A stretch of 5,754 bases of DNA, taken from assembly GCA_946188175.1 (NCBI GenBank), contig CAMHUJ010000130.1:1-5754 (forward strand), given 5' to 3'. Source of the DNA: an uncultured Ruminococcus sp. (GTDB lineage: Bacteria > Bacillota > Clostridia > Oscillospirales > Ruminococcaceae). Below are positions 5,521-5,754 of this stretch, one piece after another. Positions within the stretch are counted from its first letter, which is position 1, and every line of letters starts with the position of its first letter. Under the pieces are notes generated by a model, which had not been told where the DNA came from, ran no database searches, and saw only the letters and a program-made list of their open reading frames with translations. Position numbers and translations under genes: made by a program.

Positions 5521-5596
5521 ACAGGATTGATACTGTGGAATTTTTGTAAGGTCGGCAGACAATCTTTCCGAATATGATTTTATGGAGGCTATTACA

Positions 5597-5754
5597 ATGA
5601 GCAGAGTTTACAATTTCAGCGCAGGCCCGGCTGTTCTGCCGGAAGAGGTCCTGAAGGAAGCCGCAGACGAAATGATGGATTACCGCGGCACCGGCATGTC
5701 CGTTATGGAGATGTCCCACCGTTCCAAGGCTTACGATCAGATCATCAAGGAAGC
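5597..5754 (+). CDS. serC: Phosphoserine aminotransferase SerC (3'-truncated by window edge)
   Basis: The 52 visible codons begin MSRVYNFSAGPAVLPEEVL, followed by a GTGMSVMEMSHRSKAYDQII segment. Together these are the N-terminal signature of SerC: the FSAGPA.LP motif and the S.ME.SHR segment near the active site. The enzyme is a PLP-dependent, class V-type aminotransferase that converts 3-phosphohydroxypyruvate and glutamate to 3-phosphoserine and 2-oxoglutarate, the second step of serine synthesis. In some bacteria it also acts in pyridoxal phosphate synthesis. The full enzyme is usually about 360 residues, so most of it, including the PLP lysine, lies beyond the window. The ribosome site TGGAGG (5583-5588) is 8 bases before the ATG. 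The gene has its own consensus promoter and a leader of about 74 bases, too short for a T-box. Confidence 0.95.
   Translation, partial: MSRVYNFSAGPAVLPEEVLKEAADEMMDYRGTGMSVMEMSHRSKAYDQIIKE

Noticed and set aside
5523..5596. T-box or riboswitch in the serC leader
   Set aside because: The leader is only about 74 bases, has no T-box sequence (AGGGTGGNACCGCG-type) and no terminator hairpin.
5465..5719. 84-codon minus-strand open frame over the serC promoter
   Set aside because: It runs through a consensus promoter and the conserved start of serC.
1..5754. Mobile element, defence system, CRISPR array, tRNA or rRNA
   Set aside because: No transposase, terminal repeats, regularly spaced repeats or RNA gene signatures were seen; the gene content is ordinary housekeeping plus one surface-type repeat protein.

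Overview
The window looks like ordinary chromosome from a low- to mid-GC Gram-positive, most likely a Ruminococcus-like member of the Clostridia. That is inference. It rests on AGGAGG-type ribosome binding sites, sigma-A promoters with TGn extensions, a BspA-type leucine-rich-repeat protein, the Firmicutes gene pair Asp23-family/fakA, and an XRE regulator with membrane and zinc-ribbon parts of a kind common in gut Clostridia. All genes read on the + strand, and coding density is high.

Layout. (1) 1-1167: the 3' part of a leucine-rich-repeat protein, open at the left edge. It has an acidic Pro/Ala-rich linker and two clearly duplicated repeat blocks, and is closed by a strong terminator (1176-1213). 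(2) 1263-3382: a promoter, an Asp23/Gls24-family gene (yloU-like), fakA (fatty-acid kinase catalytic subunit, yloV) and a strong terminator. (3) 3407-4708: an unrecognised single-pass membrane protein and queH (epoxyqueuosine reductase), 15 bases apart. There is no room for a promoter between the fakA terminator and the first of these genes. (4) 4733-5431: an extended -10 promoter whose predicted transcript begins with a stem-loop, then a membrane-anchored XRE regulator with a C-terminal zinc ribbon. This gene has a strong in-frame internal ribosome binding site and ATG after the DNA-binding domain. (5) 5487-5754: a consensus promoter with a perfect 16-bp palindrome over the -10 box, then the first 52 codons of serC (phosphoserine aminotransferase), cut by the right edge.

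How the genes work together. yloU and fakA form a recognised neighbour pair; FakA phosphorylates exogenous or recycled fatty acids held by FakB proteins for phospholipid synthesis. queH acts in queuosine tRNA modification and serC in serine (and possibly pyridoxal phosphate) synthesis. These are unrelated housekeeping functions with no sign of a shared pathway. I see no mobile element, CRISPR array, RNA gene or defence island. The most interesting signals are regulatory: the possible second, HTH-less product of the XRE gene, its 5' hairpin, the promoter-less gap after the fakA terminator, and the palindrome in the serC promoter.
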